A stretch of DNA of 64,000 nucleotides, from positions 2,020,911 to 2,084,910 of the forward strand of contig CP015028.1 in assembly GCA_011455275.1 (NCBI GenBank), given 5' to 3'. This document shows, in pieces, positions 49,598 through 58,560 of this stretch (the stretch's first letter is position 1; every line of letters begins with the position of its first letter). A program made the position numbers and the translations under genes. The stretch comes from Pasteurellaceae bacterium Orientalotternb1. Lineage in GTDB: Bacteria > Pseudomonadota > Gammaproteobacteria > Enterobacterales > Pasteurellaceae. The notes beneath the pieces are model-generated. The model had not been told where the DNA came from and did not search any database. It was given only the letters and a program-made list of their open reading frames with translations.

Positions 49598-50887
49598 ATG
49601 ACAACAATGCAAATTTATTTATCAAAACAGCCTGCGGCAGAAGTGTGGGGCAAAAATGCGATTATTTCTGTCAGCGATCAAGGTATGACCGTACATAGCG
49701 AGAAAAATGCCCTAACAACCATTCAAAAAGCAGCTCGTAAGATTAAAAACCAAGGCATTTTGAATGTCGCTTTAGCTGGTGATGGCTGGGGATTAGAAGA
49801 ATGTTGGGCATTTCATCAAGGTTTTGTGAGTGTGAAAAATGCTGGTGCTATCACTTTCCCTGCCTTAGAAAACCAAGCAGAATTCGATGCTCGCTTGGCT
49901 TGCTCTGCCTTCACTCGTGAACTCATCAATGAACCGTCTGAAACACTCACACCTGAAGCCCTTGCTCACAAAGCGGCAGAATTTATTGTTCACCAAGCCG
50001 ATAAATTTGCTGGTAAAGGCAAGGTCTCTTTTGAGATTGTTGCTCGTGAAGCATTAAAAGAGCGTGGCTACAGTGGCATTTGGACGGTCGGCAAAGGCTC
50101 TGCAAATCTGCCAGCAATGTTGCAATTGGATTTCAACCCAACAGGCAACCCTGACTCTCCAGTATTAGCGTGTTTAGTGGGTAAAGGCATCACCTTTGAT
50201 ACGGGCGGTTACAGCCTAAAACCAAGTGAAGGAATGTCTACCATGCGAACCGATATGGGCGGTGCGGCACTAGTTACAGGTGCGTTAGGGATGGCAATTG
50301 CTCGTGGTTTAAAACAACGTGTCAAACTCTATCTCTGCTGTGCAGAAAATATGGTCAGCAGCAGAGCATTTAAGTTAGGTGACATCATCACATATCGCAA
50401 TGGCGTAACGGCTGAAGTGTTAAATACCGATGCAGAAGGTCGTTTAGTCTTAGCCGATGGCTTAATTGAAGCAGACAAACAGAACCCACAATTTATTGTC
50501 GATTGTGCTACTTTAACAGGTGCTGCGAAAATTGCAGTTGGCAACGACTATCACTCCATTTTATCAATGGACGACAATTTAGTTGCCGATCTCGTGACCG
50601 CAGCAGAAGCCGAAAACGAACCGTTCTGGCGTTTACCGTTTGAAGAGTTGCACCGCTCACAAATTATTTCCTCCTTTGCTGATATTGCGAACACCAGTAC
50701 CGTGCCTGTCGCAGCAGGAGCCAGCACCGCAACGGCATTTTTATCTTATTTTGTGAAAAACTATCAACAAAATTGGCTACATATCGACTGCTCTGCAACT
50801 TTCCGCAAAGCTGCAAGCGATCTATGGGCAGTAGGTGCAACGGGAATTGGTATCAAAACCTTAGCAAACTTACTCACCTCAAAATAG
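49598..50887 (+). CDS. pepB: Peptidase B (M17 leucyl-aminopeptidase family)
   Basis: The 429-residue cytoplasmic dizinc aminopeptidase matches PepB, not the longer PepA. The metal and catalytic stretch has [23 protein letters not shown] (about 190-212), with the lysine and aspartates, then the M17 signature [14 protein letters not shown] near 273-286. AAGGAGAAATAACC precedes the ATG. It ends in a bidirectional terminator shared with the vWA gene. Confidence 0.96.
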   Translation: MTTMQIYLSKQPAAEVWGKNAIISVSDQGMTVHSEKNALTTIQKAARKIKNQGILNVALAGDGWGLEECWAFHQGFVSVKNAGAITFPALENQAEFDARLACSAFTRELINEPSETLTPEALAHKAAEFIVHQADKFAGKGKVSFEIVAREALKERGYSGIWTVGKGSANLPAMLQLDFNPTGNPDSPVLACLVGKGITFDTGGYSLKPSEGMSTMRTDMGGAALVTGALGMAIARGLKQRVKLYLCCAENMVSSRAFKLGDIITYRNGVTAEVLNTDAEGRLVLADGLIEADKQNPQFIVDCATLTGAAKIAVGNDYHSILSMDDNLVADLVTAAEAENEPFWRLPFEELHRSQIISSFADIANTSTVPVAAGASTATAFLSYFVKNYQQNWLHIDCSATFRKAASDLWAVGATGIGIKTLANLLTSK

Positions 50888-50901
50888 TTTGAGGTAATAA
50901 A

Positions 50902-50945
50902 AAAACCACGAAAGCTGATAGATATCAAATGCTTCTCGTGGTTTT
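50902..50945. terminator. Bidirectional terminator between pepB and vWA gene
   Basis: AAAACCACGA at 50902-50911 pairs with TCGTGGTTTT at 50936-50945 around a 24-base loop; A- and T-runs lie on either side. The two genes converge here. Confidence 0.85.
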
Positions 50946-50948
50946 CTA

Positions 50949-51659
50949 TTATTTCTTACGTTCTTTCACATCTGCCTCAATTTCTGCTTTCCAGCTTTCA
51001 TCGAGCTTTCTACCACTGCGGACATCTTTCACTGCTTTATTCACTGCATCATAATTCATTTGGGTACCTTGACTATCGGAAATATATTCCACTGCTCTGC
51101 TTTTATCTATCCCAAAAGATTCCGCCGTGTCAATCGCATCAATGTTCGCCCCTAAAAATAAAAACTCCCATTCCTGTTTTTTCTGCTGTTCAGTAATCAG
51201 TTGTTTCACTTTATCCAGTTTAAATTCTTGGCTTGAATTTTCCATACCATCCGTAATAATCACAAACAGCACCCTTTCAGACTTCACTTTCTCTGATGTT
51301 TTTTGTTGCTGCTTAACATTCACAATCGTTTTACCAATCGCATCTAACAACGCCGTATTTCCTCTAACAAAATACTCTTTTTCCGTCATTGGATTCACTT
51401 TTTCTAACGGAATACGATTGTGTAGCAGTTCATATTCATGATCAAAAAGCACCGTGGTAACAAAAGCCTGTCCCGTTTCTTTCTTTTGCTTCTCCAACAT
51501 CGCATTAAAGCCACCAATAGTATCGGATTCCAATCCCCCCATCGAGCCACTACGGTCGAGAATAAAAACCAGCTGGGTATCAAGCTGTGGAGCTGAAACT
51601 TCGTGTGCGTTAGCGGTAATACCACAGAACAACAAGCAAAATAAAATGAATTTTTTCAT
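50949..51659 (-). CDS. Exported von Willebrand factor A domain protein
   Basis: The 236-residue product has a signal peptide (about 1-18, ending ITANA). One vWA domain spans about 28-200. The metal-dependent adhesion site is complete: DRSGS at 35-39, then a Thr near RGNTALLDAIG, then VIITDGMENSS. The short remainder is charged, ending in lysines. Such proteins bind partners through a divalent metal; the role here is unknown. No chaperone-type AAA ATPase is nearby, so it is unlike the MoxR-vWA pairs. Confidence 0.85.
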   Translation of the reverse strand: MKKFILFCLLFCGITANAHEVSAPQLDTQLVFILDRSGSMGGLESDTIGGFNAMLEKQKKETGQAFVTTVLFDHEYELLHNRIPLEKVNPMTEKEYFVRGNTALLDAIGKTIVNVKQQQKTSEKVKSERVLFVIITDGMENSSQEFKLDKVKQLITEQQKKQEWEFLFLGANIDAIDTAESFGIDKSRAVEYISDSQGTQMNYDAVNKAVKDVRSGRKLDESWKAEIEADVKERKK

Positions 51660-51762
51660 AAAAGATTCCTCACATTGGGGTAAAAGCTCACAAAGTGTAA
51701 TCTAAAACGAGTAACAATTAGAAAAAACACTGGTTTTATTTACAAAAATTTTATTTCAAGCA

Positions 51763-51810
51763 TTGACACTGTCTGTTTAACCAGTAAAATAAACCTGTAT
51801 AAAAAATCAG
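51763..51810 (+). promoter_or_regulatory. SOS-type promoter with two LexA-like boxes
   Basis: TTGACA at 51763-51768 and TAAAAT at 51785-51790, 16 bases apart, form a sigma-70-like promoter. In the spacer lies CTGT-CTGTTTAA-CCAG (51769-51784), one mismatch from CTGT-N8-ACAG and with flanking bases also matching the longer LexA box. A second, CTGT-ATAAAAAA-TCAG (51795-51810), follows. LexA bound here would block the promoter. It controls the UmuD-like gene at 51827. Confidence 0.75.
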
Positions 51811-51826
51811 TTGCTGGAGACTTATT

Positions 51827-52258
51827 ATGGCACATCTCAGATCGCTTGAACGTGAACGTTCCTACCAACCAATTCCACTTTACCGTGATTTCAACACGCA
51901 GCGTTCTATCAAACTGGATTTAAATTCACTTTGTATTCGTCGCCCAACAGAGACTTTTTTTATCCATGTGAAAAATCCAAACTTGATCGCTTGGGGAATT
52001 GAATTAGACGATCTGCTGATCGTCGAGCAAAGCGAACAGATCTTAATCAATGATCTTTTGGTGTTAGAAAAATATGGAGAATATAAGTTCTATCAATTTT
52101 TCAATGAAGTGAATGGGGAAAAAATCCTGTTTTCTTTAGATGTTAGCGAACCGAATTTACGCATTCAAGAATGGAATGAAATCAATGTTGCAGGCGTGAT
52201 TACCAACGTGGTACACCAAATGCGAAGCCGCACCTCTCCCATAAAATATGCGGCTTAA
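51827..52258 (+). CDS. UmuD/LexA-like S24-fold protein lacking the protease residues
   Basis: The 143-residue protein has a short N-terminal part (1-40), then an S24 (LexA/UmuD) core: PTETFFIHVKNPNLIAWGIELDDLLIVE (about 41-68) and a C-terminal WNEINVAGVITNVVHQMR. In active family members the site reads GDSM with a catalytic Ser, and a Lys lies in a later FTVKRL-like strand. Here the aligned positions read NPNL and YKFYQF, so the Ser-Lys dyad appears lost. It also lacks a cleavage site like UmuD's. The promoter has tandem LexA-like boxes, so it should be DNA-damage induced. No polymerase partner (umuC) is adjacent. H. influenzae has a UmuD-like SOS gene named impA, as I recall, and this may be its relative. 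Confidence 0.7.
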   Translation: MAHLRSLERERSYQPIPLYRDFNTQRSIKLDLNSLCIRRPTETFFIHVKNPNLIAWGIELDDLLIVEQSEQILINDLLVLEKYGEYKFYQFFNEVNGEKILFSLDVSEPNLRIQEWNEINVAGVITNVVHQMRSRTSPIKYAA

Positions 52259-52298
52259 CATTTGCAAAATTTTCTCCAGATCTGACCGCTTGTCGTGC

Positions 52299-52802
52299 TT
52301 ACAAAACTCGGCGGGATTGGGTATAGGTTCTCGCCCAATATTTTTCAGACAGTGAACTTGTTGTTACACCACGACTTGAACTGGCGTGAACAAATTTTCC
52401 GCCACCAATATAAATACCGACGTGATGATTTTTACGAAAAAAGACTAAATCGCCTGGGCGTAATGCCTTTTTGGGAATCGCTTTGCCTGAATGTTTTTGT
52501 TCCGCAGTAGAACGGGGTAAATGCAGATTAAATGCACTGTTCATCGCAGCTTTAACAAAGGCTGAACAGTCAATGCCCGCTTTAGTTGTACCACCTAAGC
52601 GATAGCGAGTACCCGCCCATTGACGATAAGCGGAAAGTACTTTGCTGGCATCAGAATTTTTGCTCTGAATGTGCGTAATTTGACTCGGCGTTGCCGCTTT
52701 AGTGCTTAAGCTCGCATTGGCTGTTAAAGAACATACCGCTAATGCGAATACCGCAAGAGAAAAACACAATTTTTTTGTTAACCTGAAAAATAATTTTTGC
52801 AT
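52299..52802 (-). CDS. NlpC/P60-family cell-wall hydrolase
   Basis: The 167-residue exported protein has a signal sequence (about 1-30), then the NlpC/P60 domain. The catalytic Cys is in AGIDCSAFVKAAM near 80, the first His in NHHVGIYIGGGKFVHASSS near 127-140, with the usual LRPGDLVFFR before it. Members cut peptidoglycan stem peptides (for example D-Glu to diaminopimelate). The domain is complete, with no extra binding domain. It ends in an uptake sequence near 52286. Confidence 0.9.
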   Translation of the reverse strand: MQKLFFRLTKKLCFSLAVFALAVCSLTANASLSTKAATPSQITHIQSKNSDASKVLSAYRQWAGTRYRLGGTTKAGIDCSAFVKAAMNSAFNLHLPRSTAEQKHSGKAIPKKALRPGDLVFFRKNHHVGIYIGGGKFVHASSSRGVTTSSLSEKYWARTYTQSRRVL

Positions 52803-52917
52803 AATAATTTACCGTCTCGCCAGAACCAAAAAAGCGAACAACCTCTGTTTGAAAATTCACATAAAAATAAAATCGGCTTAGTTTTACACTAAGCCACCCA
52901 ACTCAGACTAATATAAA

Positions 52918-53763
52918 CTAATTTTGTTCCAAGGAACGTAAAAATTTTATTTCATTCGCCCAATTTTCTGGCTGAATAGTTTCTAAAATCATTGGAATGC
53001 CATCAAATCGGCTGTCTTGCATAATAAATTTAAACACACTGGTGCCAATGGTGCCACCTTGCAGAATATCGTGGCGATCCACACGACTTGCCAATGGCGT
53101 TTTTGAGCCATTTAGGTGCATTCCCCGCAAATAATCAAAACCAACAATATTGCTAAATTCAGCAAAAACTTGACTGCTCGTTTCAAAAGAGCTGATGTCG
53201 TAGCCCGCTGAAAAGAGATGACAAGTGTCCAAACACACGCCGACTCGAGCTTTGTTTTCCACCTGTTCGATAATTTCGGCTAAATGTTCAAACCGCCATC
53301 CCAAATTTGAGCCTTGCCCTGCGGTATTTTCGATCACTGCAATCACATTCGGCACCGCATCAATCGCCATATTGAGCGACTCTGCAATGCGTGCTAAACA
53401 ATCTTTTTCGGAAATTTTATTGAGATGAGCCCCAGGGTGAAAATTGAGCAGTTTCAAGCCAAGCTGATCGCAACGCTGCATTTCATCAATAAAAGCTTCT
53501 CGTGATTTGGCTAAATTTTCTGCTTCAGGATTGCCTAAATTAATCAAATAACTGTCGTGGGGCAGAATTTGTTCTGGGGAAAATTGATGTACCTTGCAAA
53601 AGCGTTTAAATTTTTCAATACTTTCCGCCTTCAACGCAGGGGCTTTCCACTGACGCTGATTTTTAGTGAACAACGCAAACGCATTTGCACCAATTTCAAC
53701 GGAACGCAACACCGCATTTTCCACACCGCCCGATGCACTGACATGAGCCCCAATATATTTCAT
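52918..53763 (-). CDS. nfo: Endonuclease IV
   Basis: The protein (281 residues from the ATG at 53763) is an apurinic/apyrimidinic endonuclease with a TIM-barrel and three zinc ions. Metal-ligand motifs: [13 protein letters not shown] at the start, NFHPGAH near 108, [14 protein letters not shown] near 143, [15 protein letters not shown] near 175 and MILETIQPE near the end. An in-frame extension to 53868 is dismissed because it lacks family similarity. It diverges from torD. Confidence 0.95.
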   Translation of the reverse strand: MKYIGAHVSASGGVENAVLRSVEIGANAFALFTKNQRQWKAPALKAESIEKFKRFCKVHQFSPEQILPHDSYLINLGNPEAENLAKSREAFIDEMQRCDQLGLKLLNFHPGAHLNKISEKDCLARIAESLNMAIDAVPNVIAVIENTAGQGSNLGWRFEHLAEIIEQVENKARVGVCLDTCHLFSAGYDISSFETSSQVFAEFSNIVGFDYLRGMHLNGSKTPLASRVDRHDILQGGTIGTSVFKFIMQDSRFDGIPMILETIQPENWANEIKFLRSLEQN

Positions 53764-53815
53764 CTGATTTCCTCTTTTTTGATGTAACATAGCGATTTTC
53801 TTCAAGGACAACCCC

Positions 53816-54391
53816 ATGAGCCAAACCACTATCAATGATTTTTCACTGCTTTGCCGCTTATTCGGCAACCTCTTCTACCGCCAGCCGCAAGATCCCATTC
53901 TCGCAGGTACATTTACTTGGCTTGCCCAAGGCAATTTACGCAGTAACTGGGCGTTATCCACTGACAGTCAAAGCGAACAAGCCTTAACCAGCGTAGAAAA
54001 AAGTGCTCACCCTACGCAACTTACGCCGAGTTATCAAGCACTTTTTGGCGAAAACGGAGCTATTGCGACAACAATGTCTGCCTATGGATTTTCAGTAGAA
54101 GAGTTCGTTATCTTCCGACAACAGCGTGGAATGCCTGCCTTAGACAATGCCGATCACATCGCTTTACTGTTGCTCACAGCATCGTGGATTGAAGATAACC
54201 TAGCTTCAATAGAAGCCCAACAAACCTTATTCGAGCAGTTTTTACTGCCTTGCTTGAGCAAATTCCTAGGGCAAGTGGAAGCCTTTGACAATGGTTTCTA
54301 CAAAGCCCTCGCACAACTCACCCGTGATGCGTTATCCGCAATGGCGGACGAATTGGAAGAAGTAGCGGAAAACGAACAGTTAGAAGAATAA
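53816..54391 (+). CDS. torD: TorD/DmsD-family molybdoenzyme chaperone
   Basis: The 191-residue all-helical cytoplasmic protein matches the TorD/DmsD family: [14 protein letters not shown] near 10, then [22 protein letters not shown] near 66-87 and [20 protein letters not shown] near 108. Such chaperones hold Tat-exported molybdoenzymes of the DMSO/TMAO reductase type until cofactor is loaded. No molybdoenzyme gene is in this window, so the client is elsewhere. The last ~15 residues are acidic. Confidence 0.82.
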   Translation: MSQTTINDFSLLCRLFGNLFYRQPQDPILAGTFTWLAQGNLRSNWALSTDSQSEQALTSVEKSAHPTQLTPSYQALFGENGAIATTMSAYGFSVEEFVIFRQQRGMPALDNADHIALLLLTASWIEDNLASIEAQQTLFEQFLLPCLSKFLGQVEAFDNGFYKALAQLTRDALSAMADELEEVAENEQLEE

Positions 54392-54465
54392 CAAGCGGTC
54401 AGTTTCACTCACTGTTTTGCAAATCAAGAACGGGCGGACACACAGCCCGCCCGACAAAATATTAT

Positions 54466-55785
54466 CTACCCCTTTTCAAACAACGAAATCGACTCCAAAT
54501 GAGCAGTGTTAGGGAACATATCGATCATCGCACAGCGAGTTAGGCGATAGCCGTTGTCGATCAATTTTTCAGCGTCTCGCACCAAGGTGGCAGGATTGCA
54601 GGAGACATAAACCATCCGTTCGGGTTGCAACTGGCACAGATGATCAAGGGCGAACCATGCCCCGTTGCGTGAGGGATCGAGCAGTACTTTGTTGAACTTT
54701 TCCGCCGCCCAAGGTTGATCAACAAAAGGCTGATCGAGATCCGCTTGAAAGAATTGGGCGTTCGGAATCCCGTTGGCGACGGCATTCTGTTTCGCTTGTT
54801 CAACCATTGCAGAAACCCCTTCAATTCCGACTGCTTGTGCCGCCCGTTTAGCCATCGGCAAGGTGAAATTGCCCATTCCACAGAAGAGATCCAGCACTCG
54901 ATCTTGCGGCTGAAGATCGAGCCAATTTAATGACGTTTCGACCATTTTAGCGTTCAGTTCGGCATTGACTTGAATAAAATCCCGAATGGAAAATGCCAAT
55001 TTCAGACCGTCAATGTGATAATAAGGTGGCTCGCCACGCCACTGTTCTACTTGATCTTTTTCGGTCATCACAAATAATGATAAATTTTCCGTTTCAGCAA
55101 ATTGACGCAGATTTTCGCTATCTTGTTGATTTAATTGCCCAATATGACGAAACAACAAACAAATACCGTTATCTGCCTGCACCAATTCCAAATGCCCAAG
55201 CTGCTTTTTGCGTTTCCAATTGGAAAGTAAATGTTGTAGCTTTGGCAATAAGACGGAAAGTGCAGGCTCTAGCATCTCACATTCAGCCACTGCGACAATT
55301 TGCTGCGAATTAGCTTGACGAAAACCGAGTGTGATGCCGTTTTTTTCCACTCCAATATGCAATTTCGCACGGCGACGATAGCCCGTGGCACTGCCAACAA
55401 TCATCGGATGAAAATCAATCGGCTTGCCTTGTAGCCGTTGCAGCCTTTGAAACAAGGCGTTTTGCTTGGCAGTTCGTTGCATTTCCAACGAAATATGCTG
55501 CATTTGGCAGCCGCCACAATCTGCGTAAATCGAGCAGCTTGGCGTTTGACGATTTGCAGATTTTTGCTTGAATCTGACCGCTTGTGCCCGCCCATAGTGG
55601 CGTTTTTCTTCGATCACCACCGCATCAACCTGCTCATTCGGCAAGGCGTTTTCCACAAACCACGTTTTTCCATTCATCTTTGCGACTCCCAATCCTTGGT
55701 AGTCCAGATCTTGGATAGTAAAACATCGACAAGCGGTCGGTTGTGCGGATTTTTTTGCAAATTGCTTTGCGTAAAAAAGAACCAT
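54466..55785 (-). CDS. rlmD: 23S rRNA (uracil-1939-C5)-methyltransferase
   Basis: The 439-residue RumA/RlmD-type enzyme has an N-terminal TRAM domain (about 18-75), then the iron-sulfur cysteines CSIYADCGGCQMQH near 83-96. The Rossmann methyltransferase has LDLFCGMGNFTLP near 298, and the catalytic cysteine is in MVYVSCNPATLVRDAEKL near 393. The common DPARAGA motif reads DPSRNGA, a mild change. It methylates U1939 of 23S rRNA. Two uptake sequences lie in its 5' coding part (55578, 55731). Confidence 0.95.
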   Translation of the reverse strand: MVLFYAKQFAKKSAQPTACRCFTIQDLDYQGLGVAKMNGKTWFVENALPNEQVDAVVIEEKRHYGRAQAVRFKQKSANRQTPSCSIYADCGGCQMQHISLEMQRTAKQNALFQRLQRLQGKPIDFHPMIVGSATGYRRRAKLHIGVEKNGITLGFRQANSQQIVAVAECEMLEPALSVLLPKLQHLLSNWKRKKQLGHLELVQADNGICLLFRHIGQLNQQDSENLRQFAETENLSLFVMTEKDQVEQWRGEPPYYHIDGLKLAFSIRDFIQVNAELNAKMVETSLNWLDLQPQDRVLDLFCGMGNFTLPMAKRAAQAVGIEGVSAMVEQAKQNAVANGIPNAQFFQADLDQPFVDQPWAAEKFNKVLLDPSRNGAWFALDHLCQLQPERMVYVSCNPATLVRDAEKLIDNGYRLTRCAMIDMFPNTAHLESISLFEKG

Positions 55786-55843
55786 AGTATTGACTTAAAA
55801 AATAAGGTTTATCATCAAATCAGCTTTGATGTGGTTTGTGCCA

Positions 55844-57256
55844 TTAAAATAATTTATCTATGGTCACAAACCACTCTGCACTTTTTCTGCTATAAAAATC
55901 AGGAATATTACTATCAATTTTCTGATAACGAAAATTCAGTTTTGGCGTAAACCCATTCCAATTGAGATGCTCATGCCATAAAGAGGCATAAAAATTATAT
56001 TCTTTATCTTTACGCTTATAACCATATAAATAATGTGCTGCTTTAAAAGGCCGTTTCCCAACACGAATCGTAAACATTCCATTCCATTTTTTTATTTTAT
56101 GGAACGTCCCTAAATCCAATTGCCATTTATCCGAGGAAGATGCCAACTCTTTGACTCGATCTTGATTTCCCCCTACCGCAACAAACATTTGCCATTGTTC
56201 AGATAACGACCAACTTAAACGAGAAGAAAATGAAAACTGCCTTCCATTATAACGTGATGCGGTCAGTCTATCGGCATAGTACTTTTGTAAGACAGTCGCA
56301 CTATTTGACCATCGCCAATTTGATTTAAATTGATAAGCCTGCTGGAAAGAAACACCTGTATATCGACTATAACGTGGAGAACCCAGCCAGTTCTGCTCGA
56401 CAAAAGGTAATACTTCCCAGTGAGAGCGTGCATAGCGTTGAGCATAACCGAGCGTGAGACGCACAGACTGTTCATTATATGAACGATTATTCCAATAATA
56501 AACGCCATTATAGTCTAGGGCAAATTTAGTAAAATGGTTATCCATTATATTGACTTGCTTCTCTACCCCTGCGGCATAACGAATTCCTCGTGCTTTTTGA
56601 GGTAAAGCACTCGGATCTTTGACAAAGTGACGCCCATTGATATTTACTGTTTTTGAGGAGGAGGCGTTGTTCACATTATCGGTCTGCACATACTGAAAAT
56701 GGAGATAAGGCTGCCAATCTTGTTGTGCTTCAATCGCATTTAGGTAGCTAAGTACAACGGGTTTAAGAGAAGGATCTAATTGAGAATATACCTGTTTCAA
56801 CGTGAACTCTGCCTGCTTATACTGACGATCCTCAAATAATATTGCCCCAAAATCAAAGCGAGGGTAAATCAAACTGGGGTTAAGAGTCAGCATCGCTTTA
56901 TAATGAAAAATCGCACGTTCGTGATTTTGCTGTGCATAGTGCCAAGCCCCCCAAGCATAGTGATATAGCACCTCATCATAGTTTGATTGCTGCTGGTAGC
57001 GATTTAATAACGCAGGTAGAACACCCCATTGTTGAGTAAACACTGCTTGATTGATTTGCTCTGCAAGCGTGATGTTGTTATTCATTGGGACAGTATAAGT
57101 GGGGGCTATTTTGGCAATACGGTTTTCTGTCTCTAAGAATTTCACCTTTTGGGGTTGATTATCAAATTCGACAGGATCCCCAATAGCACGCTCTAATTGC
57201 GTTTGTGCATTTGCCACTGAAGTGAGCAACAAAGCACTAATAATACCCTTTTTCAT
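55844..57256 (-). CDS. Surface lipoprotein assembly modifier (Slam, DUF560)
   Basis: The 470-residue outer-membrane protein has a signal peptide (about 1-18), a TPR-like helical periplasmic part (about 60-185; HYKAMLTLNPSLIYPRFDFGAILFEDRQYKQAEFTL), and a C-terminal beta barrel of alternating aromatic strands ending in Phe (FVTIDKLF). This is the Slam architecture, which moves specific lipoproteins to the cell surface. It lies directly after a surface-lipoprotein gene on the same strand, separated by a hairpin; the ribosome site (GGAGGAAAGAG) is right after it. Specificity for that lipoprotein is inferred from position. Confidence 0.9.
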   Translation of the reverse strand: MKKGIISALLLTSVANAQTQLERAIGDPVEFDNQPQKVKFLETENRIAKIAPTYTVPMNNNITLAEQINQAVFTQQWGVLPALLNRYQQQSNYDEVLYHYAWGAWHYAQQNHERAIFHYKAMLTLNPSLIYPRFDFGAILFEDRQYKQAEFTLKQVYSQLDPSLKPVVLSYLNAIEAQQDWQPYLHFQYVQTDNVNNASSSKTVNINGRHFVKDPSALPQKARGIRYAAGVEKQVNIMDNHFTKFALDYNGVYYWNNRSYNEQSVRLTLGYAQRYARSHWEVLPFVEQNWLGSPRYSRYTGVSFQQAYQFKSNWRWSNSATVLQKYYADRLTASRYNGRQFSFSSRLSWSLSEQWQMFVAVGGNQDRVKELASSSDKWQLDLGTFHKIKKWNGMFTIRVGKRPFKAAHYLYGYKRKDKEYNFYASLWHEHLNWNGFTPKLNFRYQKIDSNIPDFYSRKSAEWFVTIDKLF

Positions 57257-57275
57257 TCTCTTTCCTCCAAAAAAG

Positions 57276-57305
57276 AATGCCGCTTAAAGGACTTTAAACG
57301 GCATT
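57276..57305 (-). terminator. Hairpin between the lipoprotein and Slam genes (partial terminator)
   Basis: AATGCCGTTTAAAG pairs with CTTTAAGCGGCATT (one mismatch), followed on the minus strand by CTTTTTT. It lies between the two genes of the pair, so the lipoprotein would be transcribed in excess of Slam, with some read-through. Confidence 0.8.
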
Positions 57306-57322
57306 AAAATAATGTCAAAAAA

Positions 57323-58399
57323 CTACTGATTGATCTTTTCTTGAGAAGCGGCTAAGCCAAACCCTTCTTTTTTTCCATCATCTTTATCTACAAGCATTTG
57401 ACCTGCCAGCTCTTCCGCTTTTGGTCCAAAGAAACCTAATGAGTAGGCTCCACGTGGTAAATTCTTAATTGAAACACCACCAACAAGCCTTGCATTTTCT
57501 ATTCGAGCTTTTTCTAAAATAAATTCAGAGCCTATTCCTTTAACTTTTCCACTGCCCGTCCGTTCACCAAAATCAACAGTATAGGTAAAATCATTCAAGC
57601 TATTTCCGTTAAATGCTCTCCCGTTATAAGTGGCTTTACCTTCTGTAGGAATAGCATCAATATCTGTTCTTAAACCCGCAATCGTTGGGGCAAAAGAATG
57701 TTCTCGGATTTCAACGCCATCCAAAGTACCTGATCTGCCACTATAATGACCTTTTACAACAGAATAAGTTTGATTGTATAGGTTGCTTCCTTCATAGGAG
57801 ATACCTGACCAAGTTTGACAGGTACCCTGAAAACAAATCTCCTTCGTTTCTTTTAAAGCTGTCTCATTTAACTCATTAAACCCAGGTTTATATTCCGAGC
57901 TAATAATGCCTTTCGCATCATCAATTTTCTTTTGCTTCTCTTGACGTTCTTTTTCTAGGTCTTTCTCTGGCTTAGGCTGCACATCAGGCTTCGGATTTGG
58001 CTGCGGTTGCGGCTGTACCTCAGGTTTTGGATCTGGCTGCGGTTGTGGCTGCACGTCAGGCTTCGGATTTGGCTGCGGTTGCGGCTGCACGTCAGGCTTC
58101 GGATTTGGCTGCGGTTGCGGCTGCACGTCAGGCTTCGGATTTGGCTGCGGTTGCGGCTGCACGTCAGGCTTCGGACTTGGCTGTACGTCAGGCTTCGGAC
58201 TTGGCTGTGGTTGCGGCTGCACGTCAGGTGTCGGACTTGGCTGCGGTTGCACATCAGGGGTTGGATTTGGTTGTGGCTGCGGCTGTACTTCAGGCTTTGG
58301 AGTTGGCTTTGGCTGATGCTGATTCGATCCGCCACCACTGCTACAAGCTGTTAGGCTTAACAAAATCAAACTGGCTAGTGTAATTTTTTTGAATGACAT
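57323..58399 (-). CDS. Slam-associated surface lipoprotein with Pro/Gln repeat stalk
   Basis: The product (358 residues from the ATG at 58399, with AAAGGAGC before it) has a lipoprotein signal peptide ending LSLTACSSGGG (Cys about 18). A long stalk of 12-residue NPKPDVQPQPQP-type repeats follows (about 27-150), then a charged helix (EKDLEKERQEKQKK). The C-terminal barrel-like domain includes TYTVDFGERTGSGKV and ends RGAYSLGFFGPKAEELAGQML, like the TbpB/factor H-binding class and the lipoprotein at 28774. The stalk would hold the ligand-binding domain away from the membrane. Ligand unknown. Confidence 0.82.
   Translation of the reverse strand: MSFKKITLASLILLSLTACSSGGGSNQHQPKPTPKPEVQPQPQPNPTPDVQPQPSPTPDVQPQPQPSPKPDVQPSPKPDVQPQPQPNPKPDVQPQPQPNPKPDVQPQPQPNPKPDVQPQPQPDPKPEVQPQPQPNPKPDVQPKPEKDLEKERQEKQKKIDDAKGIISSEYKPGFNELNETALKETKEICFQGTCQTWSGISYEGSNLYNQTYSVVKGHYSGRSGTLDGVEIREHSFAPTIAGLRTDIDAIPTEGKATYNGRAFNGNSLNDFTYTVDFGERTGSGKVKGIGSEFILEKARIENARLVGGVSIKNLPRGAYSLGFFGPKAEELAGQMLVDKDDGKKEGFGLAASQEKINQ
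57970..58316. repeat. 36-bp tandem repeat (minisatellite) in the lipoprotein gene
   Basis: Units of 36 bases encode NPKPDVQPQPQP, with variants of 24 and 36 bases. At least three units around 58050-58158 are identical; outer units diverge. Unit length is a multiple of three, so gain or loss of units would keep the frame and change stalk length. Confidence 0.9.
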
Positions 58400-58560
58400 A
58401 AAATGCTCCTTTAATCGATAAATTTTAATAGTTATAAAATGCATCTCAAATGCATTACGATTTTACCTTAAAAACCTGACCGTTTGAATAATCAATATAA
58501 CTTTTTGTTTAAAAATACAGCTTATACCAAACTAATTGTCATAACATTGCGAGGGAATCA

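Noticed and set aside
57970-58316. Possible CRISPR array
   Set aside because: Repeats are contiguous without unique spacers and encode a regular protein stalk.
57997-58383. Plus-strand open frames rich in AVAAARQASDL opposite the repeat region
   Set aside because: They are shadows of the 36-bp minisatellite; the minus-strand frame has the signal peptide, ribosome site and domains.
58400-58520. Fur box upstream of the Slam lipoprotein
   Set aside because: ATGCAT-type repeats and AT-rich sequence are present, but nothing close to the 19-base Fur consensus.
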